NCBI GenBank assembly: GCA_024180945.1 | Contig: JAKSGN010000002.1 | Coordinates: forward strand, 3,224,001 to 3,288,000 | Reading direction: 5' to 3' | Origin: Macrophomina tecta | Taxonomy: Eukaryota > Ascomycota > Dothideomycetes > Botryosphaeriales > Botryosphaeriaceae | DNA length: 64,000 bases | In this document: in pieces, positions 21,212-31,617 of the stretch | Layout: each line of letters starts with the position of its first letter | Position numbering within the stretch: position 1 is the stretch's first letter | Position numbers and translations under genes: made by a program | The notes under the pieces: model-generated | What the model was told of the DNA's origin: nothing | The model's input: only the letters and a program-made list of their open reading frames with translations | Database searches by the model: none

Positions 21212-22532
21212 TCAAACATCTGACTGCGTGGTGGCGCCAATAGCATTGCCAGACGTAGGCAGTAAGAAGGTGCTCGCCTTGACCCTGCCATTCGACTCCC
21301 TCGCCCCCTTCAGTGTCGATGCGTCCACACTCTTGAAAGTGCTGTTCGCCCATGTACCGCCAACATTCCACGAGTTTCCACTCGCAGTAATACCACTGGC
21401 AGTCAAGCTCGCCTGGCCGGCGGTACCACCGTTCAGGGCCGCGATGTTCGCCTTCAACGTACTGGGCGAGCTCCTGAAATTGAAGCCAGTGTCCCCGTTG
21501 TTCCAGGCAGTATTCCGCTCAATGGTCATGGCACCCGGGTTGCCGTTATCAATGAAGCCTTTTTTCAGGTTCGAGAAGGCGATTGAGTTGCGCACGATGT
21601 GGCCGGCGGGCTTGATGGTGACGTCCGAGCCGCCGCCGCCGAGCTTGAAGCCGTTGCCGTCGCCCTGGAAGTCAGAGAAGCCCCAGCGGTTGTAGCCATT
21701 GCCCCACGAGTATACCTCCTCGATCGTGACAGGAGACTCGAACAGCCACAGATCTAGCCCGTCGTCAACATTGTCCCACAGGCGTGAGTTGCGCAGGACG
21801 TTGCCCGTTCCCGAGCCTTCTTTGCACGCGAAGCCGTCGGCCGACTCGCCGTTCTTGCGCGGGTCGCGGTTACGGTATGAGTCAAGGTAGATGACGGTAT
21901 TGTTTTCAGCCGCGCCCTGGAGCTGGAAGCCTGTCTCGTAGTTGTCGTGCGTCGAGAGCTTCTCGTAGTAGTTGTGCGAGGAGTCGCGAGAGTAGACACC
22001 ATATGGGCCGTTGATCAGCCTGTACATCGATGTTGAGCATATCTTTTCTGTTTAGCAAATGATTGCGGAAAGCGTACTCCAGATTGTAAAACTTCCAGTA
22101 GTTCCCGCCCTCGATGTGCAGAATACCTCTCTCCTTATTAGGCAGGGATTCATCTAGTCCATATGGAGTGCTGGTATCAAGAATTATCAACTTGTATCCC
22201 CAAGGTCAACGACGGTCTCCTTAAACCTACCCAGGAAGCGACTCGCCATCAATGATGACTGCCTCACTCCCATAAGAGCGAAGGGTGATCGGAGACGTGA
22301 CAGTTCCGCTCTTGGTGATCTGGATGTTGGTGGTCGGCTTGTAGGTACCGGCGCGAAGGTGAATGGTGTCTCCAGCCTTTGCAGCATTGACGGCAGACTG
22401 GATCGATCCAAAAGGGGCTGTGATGGATCCGGTTCCAGTTCCAGTGGGCGAAACGTAAATGTCGGCGGCGCTGGTGCTGCCCAAGAGCATGGCTAAGAGA
22501 GCAACCGTGGTGGTGGAACGCGTGGCAGACAT
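21212..22532 (-). CDS. Secreted pectate lyase, polysaccharide lyase family 9
   Basis: Three exons on the minus strand: 22532-22231, 22170-22078, 22019-21212. Introns of 60 and 58 nt are GT-AG, and the joined protein has 400 residues. A signal peptide is clear: MSATRSTTTVALLAMLLGST followed by SAADIYVSP. The rest is a parallel beta-helix protein of the PL9 type. Landmarks are GTGSITAPFGSIQSAV, AGDTIHLRAGTY, LDESLPNKERGILHIEGGNY, INGPYGVYSRDSS, NYETGFQLQG, and the calcium-site region NVDDGLDLW near residues 213-222. GNGFKLGGGG and NSIAFSNLKKGFIDNGNPG follow. PL9 enzymes cleave polygalacturonate by calcium-dependent beta-elimination outside the cell. A TATA box and possible carbon-repressor sites lie upstream. 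It suggests a plant-associated or plant-degrading lifestyle. Confidence 0.92.
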
Positions 22533-22639
22533 GATGACTGCGACACTTCTAGTGTAAGCTTGGAAAGAGACCTTTTATTGGACAAGCCTGTTTGCTTCGG
22601 TGGGCACGAGGAACATTTAGTCTTCGGGGGATACCTGGA

Positions 22640-22646
22640 TTATATA
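22640..22646 (-). promoter_or_regulatory. TATA box of the PL9 pectate lyase gene
   Basis: TATATAA on the minus strand, about 108 bases upstream of the PL9 ATG. This is the spacing expected for a strongly inducible fungal gene with a short leader. Confidence 0.5.
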
Positions 22647-22694
22647 GGTCCATGAACTACCCCAACCTGTCAGATCCAAGGGATCCACCAATTG

Positions 22695-22722
22695 CTCCAG
22701 CCAACCCTGGCCACCCCTGGAG
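22695..22722. promoter_or_regulatory. Possible CreA/Mig1-type sites upstream of PL9
   Basis: CTGGAG on the minus strand at 22695-22700 and CTGGAG on the plus strand at 22717-22722 both fit the fungal carbon-repressor consensus SYGGRG, as an inverted pair about 170-190 bases upstream of the PL9 ATG. The motif is short and common, so this is suggestive only. Confidence 0.25.
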
Positions 22723-24075
22723 ATCAGATGGGCTGCCCTGTAATCCGTTTGGTGGAGACATTCGCATCTAGCAGAAGCATCAGGGTCGTGCGCAAGGGCG
22801 GGTGGTATAACCGGAGAAGGTGGGATACGGATTCAAGGCGTCTTCGGTAAACTCATACCGCTTCACGGCCAAGCACTCGTTTACGAAGTAACGAAACACA
22901 AGCCGGTTGTTGAGGAAAGTGCGCCATTAGTATACATATATGTCTATGATGTACTAGTGCGGCGTCTGTCTCTTTCAAGGTACTCTTGAGCAAGTCTCAT
23001 AGGAACCGTCTTTGTTAGCTATCAGTTAGCGACACAGCCGGCTCGTGAGCTATCACACCTTGGTCAGGGAGTAATACCTCAGGTCGGCAATGGCGCATCA
23101 AATTCAGGACGATACGCGGGCCTCAGCCAACTAATCAGTATTAGATTTGATATTTGTTTCAAGATACAGTCCACCAACCGACGCCGTTGTCGAGGCACAC
23201 CAACAGCACATCGGTTATTTGCACTTTCTGTTCCTTTTCCACTCGCACAAAAAAGCTCGATCTCCTTCCTGGTCTCCATGTAGTAAGTGCAGCGGGGATG
23301 TTGTTTGACTTGGCATCTTGGCATGCTGCATTTGAGCATGGTTGCCGGCCATCTTCCACCAATTGCAGACGCTCCAGTTCGCTGATCCTTCGCTCAAATG
23401 CTCCGCCGGCAATTAGGGGTCAGGTTCCGACGGAACATTATGGCATCCGGAATTGCTTAGGTTTGTGTGCTTCTGTTGGAAGGTGGCAAGCACCCAGAGC
23501 ACAGGCGTTGATGGTGGCGAGATTTCGGCGTTTCTGTCGATGCCATCCGCTAAGGCCATCACACATCTGGAACATTGCAGGAAGTATCGATTGCGAGCTT
23601 TACCGATTTAAAGGCATCATTGATCGTTGGTGGCATTCCTTGTTGCCATCTGTTTCAAGACGTTGGTATAAGGCAGAACCCGAGAAGTTGGATGATGACG
23701 ATCTGGTGCTGGTTATGCAGCTACGCGAAACTTTAGCAAAGGCTTGACCGTGCGCTAAAATTCGTGAAGAATGCTACGATGGCCCACATATCGAACACGA
23801 GCAGTCGCTCAGGTAGACGCCATCACAGAAGACAGGCGCTCCCGGAAGCGAGAGCTACGAAGGCCTAGAAGCGCGTACCTAGAGACTCAGGATCCGCTGA
23901 AGCCTATGAGAGATAAAGGATGTCGAAAGCAGTTGTGCTTAATGACGCAAGAAGACCTTGTGCAATGAAAGAGCTTCTTTGCACTTACTTGATAGAGCTA
24001 CTGGGATGACTCGCAGAGAGACACCTGCACGCCAGACATGCACGTCATGACAGGTAAGCTGGTTTCATTCCCTAA

Positions 24076-25643
24076 TCAACCAAATATCTTTCCCGCTTTT
24101 TCATTCCACTCATCATCCCATCTCCTGTCGCATTCCTTCAGAGCACCGGCTCTCAGCTTTGCAAGTTCTTCTTCCCTCGTGAAAAGGTCCAGCAACAGTT
24201 GCGTCAGTTCCGCCGAGCTTCCAAAACCTTTACCGTTGAAGTCTTCCTTGACAAGCTCGGGCCAAGCCTCAAATTGGCTCCAGCCGACCACCGGTAGGCC
24301 AGCCCCAAACATGTCAACGACTTTCATAGGTAGGTCGACGCCGGATGACGACATATGCAGTGAGACGCCGAGGTCTGCATAGCTAAGAAGCGATGCATAA
24401 TCTTCCATGCTGAGCCAGGCGGTGCGAATGCGAACGCGTTCGAGCTTCTTCTGAGACTCCATGGCAGTGATCCGGGATAGATAATAGTCCTTCTGCGGAC
24501 CCTTCCCTGTGATGACAGCAAGGATGGTCGGTAGATCCTTGGCAACGGCAGCGGCAGAATACTCCGCCAAGGCATCAAGCAAGATGGAGAAATCCTCGTC
24601 TGGCGTCCATGACGTGGAACTAACAAGTATCTTGGTGGATCCGCGCTCCGCAGACCAACCCAAGCGTTCCGAAAGCTCAGCAAACCCTGCCTTGCGAGCT
24701 TCCTCTGGAAGACACGGCTGGAAATGCGCTGGCGGTCTGTCGTATAAGGGGACTACATGCTGTCTGCCATGCTGTTCGCGAAGGATGCGAGCCATGGCCT
24801 CAGTGACAGTGAAGTTGATGGGTGCACTTCGTGAAACAGCGTATTCGTATCTCTCTGAAAGCTGGACCAGGGGGTGGTTTGGGCCGAGTTTCAAGGCTAG
24901 AATTGAATGGCCAAAATTGTGCCAATCGATGCATAATGCCGTGTTGCGTAGCAGACAGGCTAGGTGAGCAACCAGTAAAGTCGGGATCGAAGGCGGGTTC
25001 TAGGTCAGGCGTCAGACTGCTCCTTTGGGCATGGCTCGGTTGCGGTAATCCGGGCACTTCGAGCGCATCAAGATTTGCGAAGAGAAGGGTATCCCACGAG
25101 CGTCCAGTCATGAGAAGGAGGTAGAGAAAGAAAAAGGAAGGGAGGAAGAAGGGCTGAAAGACCGTGAAACATACTTGTACTAGGGTGAATTTTGCCGGAG
25201 GCGTACGATAGGCTAAAGCAATAAAGAGACCCCAAGTTTGCCAGAGAACCTTAAGAGGGGCCATGGCCAGAAATAGCAACTTGTTATCTGTCTGATAGCG
25301 TTTCGGCCATGGTGGAATGGCCACAACATTGACTTTATCGTTAGATCGGAGAAACGAATGCAGTTCAGATTCTGCAGCGCGGTTTAGCGGCGAAAGTGAG
25401 ACAAGGTGGTCGAGAATAATCTAGACCTTTATATCCTATTATGTCGACGTGGTGTCCATGCTTGGCCAGACTGACGGCATGGTATTGCATGCGTGGACTC
25501 CGGCCAATGTCGCCAAGGACCACGACCTGCACAGTGGATTTCGCGGCACCGGACGGGGCTGAAGAATAGCGGGAAGGCCTAAGGACGACTGTGCAGATGC
25601 CCAAGAGAGCAAGACTGCCAAGGGAGAGCCATATCAAATCCAT
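24076..25643 (-). CDS. alg1: ALG1 beta-1,4-mannosyltransferase (dolichol pathway)
   Basis: Three exons on the minus strand: 25643-25427, 25371-25175, 24999-24076. Introns are 55 and 175 nt (GT-AG; the first donor, GTCTAG, is weak). The product has 445 residues. The open frame runs upstream to a GTG at 25715, but the first [18 protein letters not shown], gives the expected N-terminal membrane anchor. ALG1 adds the first mannose to GlcNAc2-PP-dolichol on the cytosolic face of the ER. Family features: [80 protein letters not shown], and the C-terminal donor-binding region [20 protein letters not shown] with MFGAGLPV (GT33). It is divergent from the zinc transporter gene, 650 bases away. Confidence 0.95.
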
Positions 25644-26293
25644 CGTATCTGGCCCTGGACGGCAGAAGACCGGGAGAAGAAAGTGGTAACGTGGTCGGAA
25701 GAGAGTTGACGGCACGTGAGTGCGGCGGAAATTATTGACGTTACCTCACCGATTAGAGTTGGTTGACTAATTTTGGCATGAGGAGCAACCCATGGACCGG
25801 ACCGCGCAGCCGTGGCGGTGGGGCTTCAGAGGAGCAGCACAAGATCTCGCAAAGCCGGGCGCGACGCTTGCGGAGGACGTTGTCGAGGCGTACGGCAGAG
25901 GGGTGCGCGCAGTCGCAGATACAGCGGGCGGCGGTTGTTTCAATCTGGGCCGCGCGCGCCACGGTGCAAGCCACACCGGCAGCGCCATCGACAGGGTTTG
26001 TAGGCGGCCTAATAGGGCTAATGGCACAGCCAGAGCTAGCTAGGAACCCGGCCGGCAGGCGCGTCCAGAGAGCTCGGGGCCACCCCTGAAGGCACGCCTC
26101 GCCCAAACCCGGCGAGCGCCGCGCCCAGACAACGACTTGAGCGCTGCCTCCCCGGGGGGCTCTCATGAACTGCGCATCCTACGATCCTTGCCCTCTGCCG
26201 CGTCGGTGCAGCTTCTCCACAGAGCCAGCTGCTCCAGCGGCGTTCCGATAGCGACCCAGGACCTCAACACCAACCACCTGCCCCAGAGCGTGA
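25644..26293. promoter_or_regulatory. Shared divergent promoter of ALG1 and the zinc transporter
   Basis: 650 bases between the two ATGs, GC-rich, no coding signal that survives a start-codon check. Both genes serve the early secretory pathway, so co-regulation from one region is plausible but unproven. Confidence 0.45.
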
Positions 26294-29200
26294 ATGGCAT
26301 CCACCAGCGCCACCTACGCGCTCCCTCTCGACTCCTCTGTTCACATCCACCCCCAGCATGGACGAGGCCATGCCCACCATTATAGCAACTCTCTGCTGCC
26401 CGACCGGTCGCCAACCTGGTCCCCCAACCAACACGGCCTTGCCCTGAAGAAGGCGCATTCGCACGGTAGCCTTCAAGCTGCTGCGCCTGCGCCTGCGCCC
26501 TCCGCCTCGCCCGCCCATTCCTCGAGCTCCTTTCTTCCAGTACCTGACACCTCCAGTAACGCTTCCTTCGCCGCTATGAAAGGCCGCCCGAAGCGCCCGC
26601 GCGGCGAATCCGATCTTGGCCGCCCCGCTTCCGCTGGCAGCGTCGAAACCACTTCTGGCTACGGTTTCCCGCCTGTAGGCAAGGACGCCGACGATGCGGC
26701 GTGAGTGATCATGGCGCATATCAATTGATGCTTTGGGATCGCTAATGGACCTGCAGGCCAGCAAACAGCCTCCTCGATACCTTGACGGGAGCGCTTGTGC
26801 CTCTCCCTTACGTTCTAGCCTCACTAGCATTCAGCGCGAGCCCGCAAGCGCCCGCACTCAATTCAGCACCAGATTCCGCACTCGATCGTTTACGCGCCGC
26901 TGTGTCTGAAGACGAAGCACCTGCAGACGTCTCCTCGACCCCGCAGCCCTCGGCGTTGCTCGTGGCATGCATACTTGCCTCGAGCACACTATTGCTCACG
27001 GCAGTCCTAGCGAAATTGAGATTCAACGACCGCACTCTTGACAGGAGAAAGGCGAAGTTTGGGGATAAGATGGCGTCAATGGCTGCGCTGGGTCAGATCA
27101 AGCAAATAGCTACGACTGCCTTGAGCGTCGGCTTGCCCTTCTATGTGGCTGCGCAGCTTGGCGGTGTACGAGCAGGCCTGGTCCTTCTGGCCGCTACTGC
27201 CTGCGGTTTGTGTAGCGGTCCGGCCTCACATGCTGCGCCCAGGCCTATCTTGACTGTTTGGCGCATGATCCGGGAGAAGAAGCTGCTTTGCGCTTACCTC
27301 GGACTGGGAATTATCTACGACATTCTGAGTCTCTCGACACGAATGAGCCTATGGCAATTATTGTCAGGTTATCTGGCACTTGCGACGATCGTTTTCGCCC
27401 TCCCACCGCCCATGCCGATCACCATACACACTGCTCCACCGCCTGCGCAGACTAACGGGATCACCCGCGGGCTCTCTCCGTTGATTGAGAGCCCGGACAA
27501 AGTGCCGTCTATACTCAGCACTACTTCAACCACCGCTTCTCCTCTCGTTCTATCAAAGGAGGACGTGAGAACCACTTTCATTTCAGGAGCCCTTCTGAGC
27601 ATCTTCACCATTCTGTTCTGTTCTACCTTTCAATCAACTCCTTCTTTCACCGCTTCTTCGACCATCTTCACAATCCTCTCTGTGGTCTCCGCAGCGAGCT
27701 TTTATTTCTTTGCTAAACCTTCGGCTTTGCGGTTCCCTTGCAAAGCGGGTGTTGCAGCTGGATGTACCTCGGCCGTCGCAGCTGGATTGATCCTTCATTC
27801 AAACTCTTGGATAACTGCGCTCTCTGATGCCCTGTTCTCCGGCCTTGCTTACTTCACCGTCTCTCGTGAAGCAGGCCTAGCTTCTGCATCCCACCATCAT
27901 GACCATGATCACAATCACAAAAGCCATCATCACCACCATCACGCGCATGCACCTCATGCACATGACAAACACTCCAGAATCACCGGGTTTCTTCTGAAAC
28001 ACGTAGAAACCGGTGGACTTGTGCACAGCATATTGGTGGAGAAAGACTCCAGGCGCATCGCCTATTTTGGATGGTTCGTATGCCTTCAGTGTAGTTTTTG
28101 CTTTGGATATTTCTTACTAACCGATATCTAGTCTGAATCTCGCTTTCATGGCAGTCCAGTTCTTTTACGGTTTCGTGACCGGATCACTGGGCTTGCTTAC
28201 TGATAGTATCCACATGTTCTTCGACTGCGCTGGACTGGCCGTCGGCCTCATTGCTGCGGTCATGAGCAAGTGGCCTCCAAACGCTCGATTTCCGTATGGC
28301 TATGGCAAGATCGACACTCTGTCTGGCTTTGCCAACGGCATATTCCTTATGTGAGGATTCTATACATGGATTTCGTCCATAATATGCTAACGCGGAAAAC
28401 AGACTAGTGAGCTTCGAAATCATCCTGGATGCGTTTGAGCGTATTTGGGAGGGCCACGAGCTTCGTCGACTAGACGAGCTCCTTGTCGTCAGCGTGCTCG
28501 GTTTGATCGTCAACATCGTCGGGCTCACTGCCATGGGGCATGCTCATGCTCATGCACATGCCGGTCATGATCACCATCACCATGGCGATGAAAATATGCA
28601 AGGTATCTTTTTGCATATTCTGGCAGACGCCCTCGGCTCGGTTGCTGTCATAATTTCGACGCTTCTCACTAAGTGGAACGGCTGGGGTGGCTGGGATCCT
28701 CTCGCGTCATCCATCATTGCCCTGTTGATCTTCTTTTCCGCCCTACCACTTACTTTAGGGTCTGGCATGCGTTTGTTACTCTGCAATAACCAGCAGGTCG
28801 AAGACTCGTTGAAGGATGCCCTTCGAGACCTCAATTCGATCCGTGGAGTAGTCAGCTACAGCTCCCCTCGTTTCTGGATCGAAGACATGGGCGCGGCGCA
28901 TGCTCATGCCCACGCGGACAGTCATGAATGCGGACATGGCCACGGCCACGACCACGGCCACAGCCATGACCACGGCCACAGCCATAACCACAGCCACAAC
29001 CACACGCATGAAGACGATCACAGCCACAGCCATGATCATGATCATGCTCACGGTCACCATCATGACCACTCACCCAACCATAGCCATTCTCACTCCCCCA
29101 GTCACGAACACAGCCACGGTCACGACCATGGCCACGATCCCGACCACATGGAGCAGAAAATTTTAGGAGTCATTCATGTGATTGCAGCGAAGACAGCGGA

Positions 29201-29318
29201 TTTGGAAGATGTGCGGCAGAGAACGGTGCAGTTCCTTGCGGAGAAGAAGCTAGACGTATTCGTTCATGTAGAGAGGGAAGGTGACAGATGCTGGTGTGGA
29301 GGTGGCCAGAATTTCTAG
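26294..29318 (+). CDS. msc2: MSC2-type CDF zinc transporter of the early secretory pathway
   Basis: Four exons: 26294-26700, 26757-28073, 28132-28350, 28403-29318. Three GT-AG introns of 52-58 nt join to 952 residues. The N-terminal half has many hydrophobic helices, as in Msc2/ZnT5. The cation-diffusion-facilitator domain begins near residue 575. Its metal-site helices are visible: GSLGLLTDSIHMFFDCAG (HxxxD in TM2) and FLHILADALGS (HxxxD in TM5). Three histidine-rich stretches occur: one before the CDF domain (near 513-545), one in the expected TM4-TM5 loop (near 690-708), and a very long one (about 810-897) inside the C-terminal cytoplasmic domain. Msc2 forms a heteromer with Zrg17 in yeast and loads zinc into the ER/Golgi. 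The protein ends in CWCGGGQNF. Confidence 0.93.
28890..29150 (+). repeat. Histidine-codon-rich imperfect repeat inside the zinc transporter gene
   Basis: Tandem degenerate units built on CA(T/C) alternating with GAC, GGC, AGC and GCC, encoding His-X dipeptides (HGHGHDHGHSHDHGHSH). About 260 bases in one reading frame with no interruption. Such DNA is prone to unit gain and loss. Confidence 0.85.
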
Positions 29319-30285
29319 GGACACAGAACGTGCGGTTATAAATCTAGATGCTTATTAAGCCTTTTCTGTGTCCATGGGGTTTTATGGATTTTCATGGTTC
29401 CCGATCTATTTACTCGTGCTTGGAGGGTTCTCCATTCCCATTTGAGCTCATTTCTGTTGACTAACGAGGGGTCCACCCATGGACGGTATAGTTGTAGAGA
29501 GGCGCCTGTCTGAAGCGGATTTTAGGGAAGAAATAGCCACTGTATCATACGACATAGACGAGGAAATAGATAAAGACATAATTTAAAGGGCTGGAACGGC
29601 ATATCGAGCAACGCGATGCAGGATGACCACCGAGATAGGTAAGCAGCTCTCGCTGACTCGCGCTCGCACTGTGCCTTTGGCCAGACTGCAGCTGAACCAG
29701 CTGTGCCCCGCCAAGAAGTGGGGTGTCGTCTGCCTACCGTTCTCTCCATTTTCGATCACCTTGTCACTCTTTCTCTCGAGTTCCGCTTCTAATAACCTCA
29801 CGGTCTGCGCCTGGCCGGGGAGACAAAATCAATTGCTTACAAAAACCACTCAGGTCCGTTCTCTCCCCTGTTTATATCATAGATTCGGTCAGTCTTGTAG
29901 CTGCAGCGTATTGTTTCCTTTACACACCTGCATGCTTTCTGCGCATGCCAATCTCTTCTTGAGTCTTTGCTCTGCACGATGGAGTACAGAGTAGTCTTGA
30001 CGTGCTCGACTACGGAACTGCTGCTGGCATAGCGAACAGATTCATGCATCCTACGAATATCATTGCTTTCGGCTGCACCTCGTTCATGTCTCAAGCTGTC
30101 GTTCATACAAGTGCAGCAGCAAAAAATTTCCTGGTATTGCTTATGCGTGTGCGCTAGGATTGGTCTCAACCTGTTTCTTCTTGCCCTAGCAATGGTTATT
30201 GTTCTCATCCGTGCTGAAAGTTCTGGTACTGACTTTTTTTTTTTTTTTGCTCAAATAGGGTAATCGGCTTCTTAGACCAGTCAAG
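29319..30285. other. Intergenic between the zinc transporter and the SDR gene
   Basis: About 970 bases; transporter 3' UTR, then the SDR promoter. A 15-T run lies at 30234-30248, about 40 bases before the SDR ATG, in the leader. No gene supported. Confidence 0.5.
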
Positions 30286-31288
30286 ATGTCCGCAGACAGA
30301 GACGACACCGTATCACCCACCCCACAGCTAGATGGAGGGCACCAGCAGGCACCGACTATCTCAACAGTACCGTCGAGCTTGCGCGGGAAGACGGCGATCG
30401 TGTCTGGGAGCTGTCACGGTATTGGAGCAGCAATCATCAGAGAACTATCGGCAAGGGGAGCGTCTGTCGGTAAGTTGATGACATCCCCTGCCAATACATT
30501 CCGAGTGCATGAGGGCTGATTCTACTATCACAGTGATCAATTACCCGGACCCGTCCCTCGAAGAAGAGGCTCGAACCCTCCAATTTGCGCTCTCCAGCCC
30601 CTGCACCGCCATCTGCGCCGACGTATCAACGCCGACTGGCGTCAAACATCTCGTTGAACAGGCATTGGCCGACCTCAATGTCTCGACCATTGACATCCTC
30701 GTCAACAACGCAGCACGCATCGTACTCAAGCCGTTCGACCAGTTCACCCTCGACGACTACCACGCCATGTTCGACCTTAACATCCGCGGCTACTTCCTGC
30801 TCACCCAGGCCGCGCTGCCGTACTTTCCCAAGAAGAATGCAGACGGCACGGGCGGTGGCGGGCGTATTGTCAACCTGTGCAGTGGGGCTGCGAGGATGCC
30901 TGGTGTAAATCAGAGTCTGTATGCTGCGACTAAGGGTGCGATTGAGAGTTTCTCGAAAGGGTTGGCGGTGGAGCTGCCGCCGAAGGTGAGTTCGCCGCCG
31001 AAAAGACGCTGCCTGTATGAAAGCAAGTTGCTGATGTCGCGTTATTAGTACGGCTGTACGGTCAATTGTGTTTCGCCCGGAATTGTTGAGACGCCTGGAA
31101 TGCGTGCGTCCATGACGCCTGAGGAGTGGCAGTTCATCAAGCCGCAGATTGAGTTTATGACGCCCGTGGGAGCGAGGGCGGGTGCTACTGAGGAGATTGC
31201 GTGGGCGGTGGCGTTTTTGTGCGAGGAACGGTCGAGGTTTGTGAACGGCGAGACTATGTTTGTCACTGGCGGTCTTGTGCTGGCTTGA
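30286..31288 (+). CDS. Short-chain dehydrogenase/reductase, classical type
   Basis: Three exons: 30286-30469, 30534-30985, 31049-31288; introns of 64 and 63 nt, GT-AG; 291 residues. The Rossmann nucleotide loop is SGSCHGIGAA near residues 40-49, a variant of TGxxxGIG with Ser for Thr. Other SDR landmarks are CADVST, DILVNNAA, LNIRGYFLLTQAAL, RIVNLCSG and the catalytic pair in YAATKGAIESFSKGLA (Tyr near 190, Lys four residues on). TVNCVSPGIVETPGM and FVNGETMFVTGG close the fold. The N-terminal 30 residues are a polar extension. Such enzymes oxidise or reduce alcohols and ketones with NAD(P)(H); the substrate cannot be told. The catalytic Ser of the usual Ser-Tyr-Lys triad would be in NLCSGAA. 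The neighbours give no pathway hint. Confidence 0.9.
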
Positions 31289-31617
31289 AGTGCCAGTATG
31301 GAGGCACCGTTTGCGAGCATCTCTGAAGGCGCGGAGGACCGGGTATGGCACAAGTGAAGTGGAGCTAGTAGGTACTGTAGGCTTCAAGTAGGAGATGGCC
31401 GAAGTAGCGTCGCACGCGATGAGGGACACATCAATTCGGTGGGAGTGCTTGCTCTACTTAAGTAGCCGGGGAGACCCTGGCCGATGACATTTTTCGGCTG
31501 CACGTCATTGCGCAGCTCCCACTCGCGTCGCGTCAACCCTCAAACCCTCCGCGCGCGACAGCCCAAAGCAACGCCAATGTCGCCCTCCCCACTCTCATAG
31601 GCACTCTGTCCGCAGTT
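31289..31617. other. SDR terminator and TFIIIC-subunit promoter
   Basis: 329 bases between genes in the same direction. No coding signal. Confidence 0.5.

Larger units (their letters stand above)
22533..24075. other. PL9 promoter and ALG1 3' flank
   Basis: About 1.5 kb. The first 200 bases hold the PL9 promoter elements. A plus-strand frame ending near 23747 finishes in a protein-like run (WWHSLLPSVSRRWYKAEPEK), possibly a gene relic, but lacks an ATG start or clear exon partners. Confidence 0.4.

Noticed and set aside
23154..23747. Plus-strand frame of 197 codons ending in a protein-like run
   Set aside because: Begins at TTG, no clear exon partners or domain. Could be a relic but cannot be supported.
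28776..29073. Minus-strand ORFs rich in Val/Met and Cys/Gly over the His-rich repeat
   Set aside because: Direct consequence of reading the CA(T/C)-rich repeat on the opposite strand.
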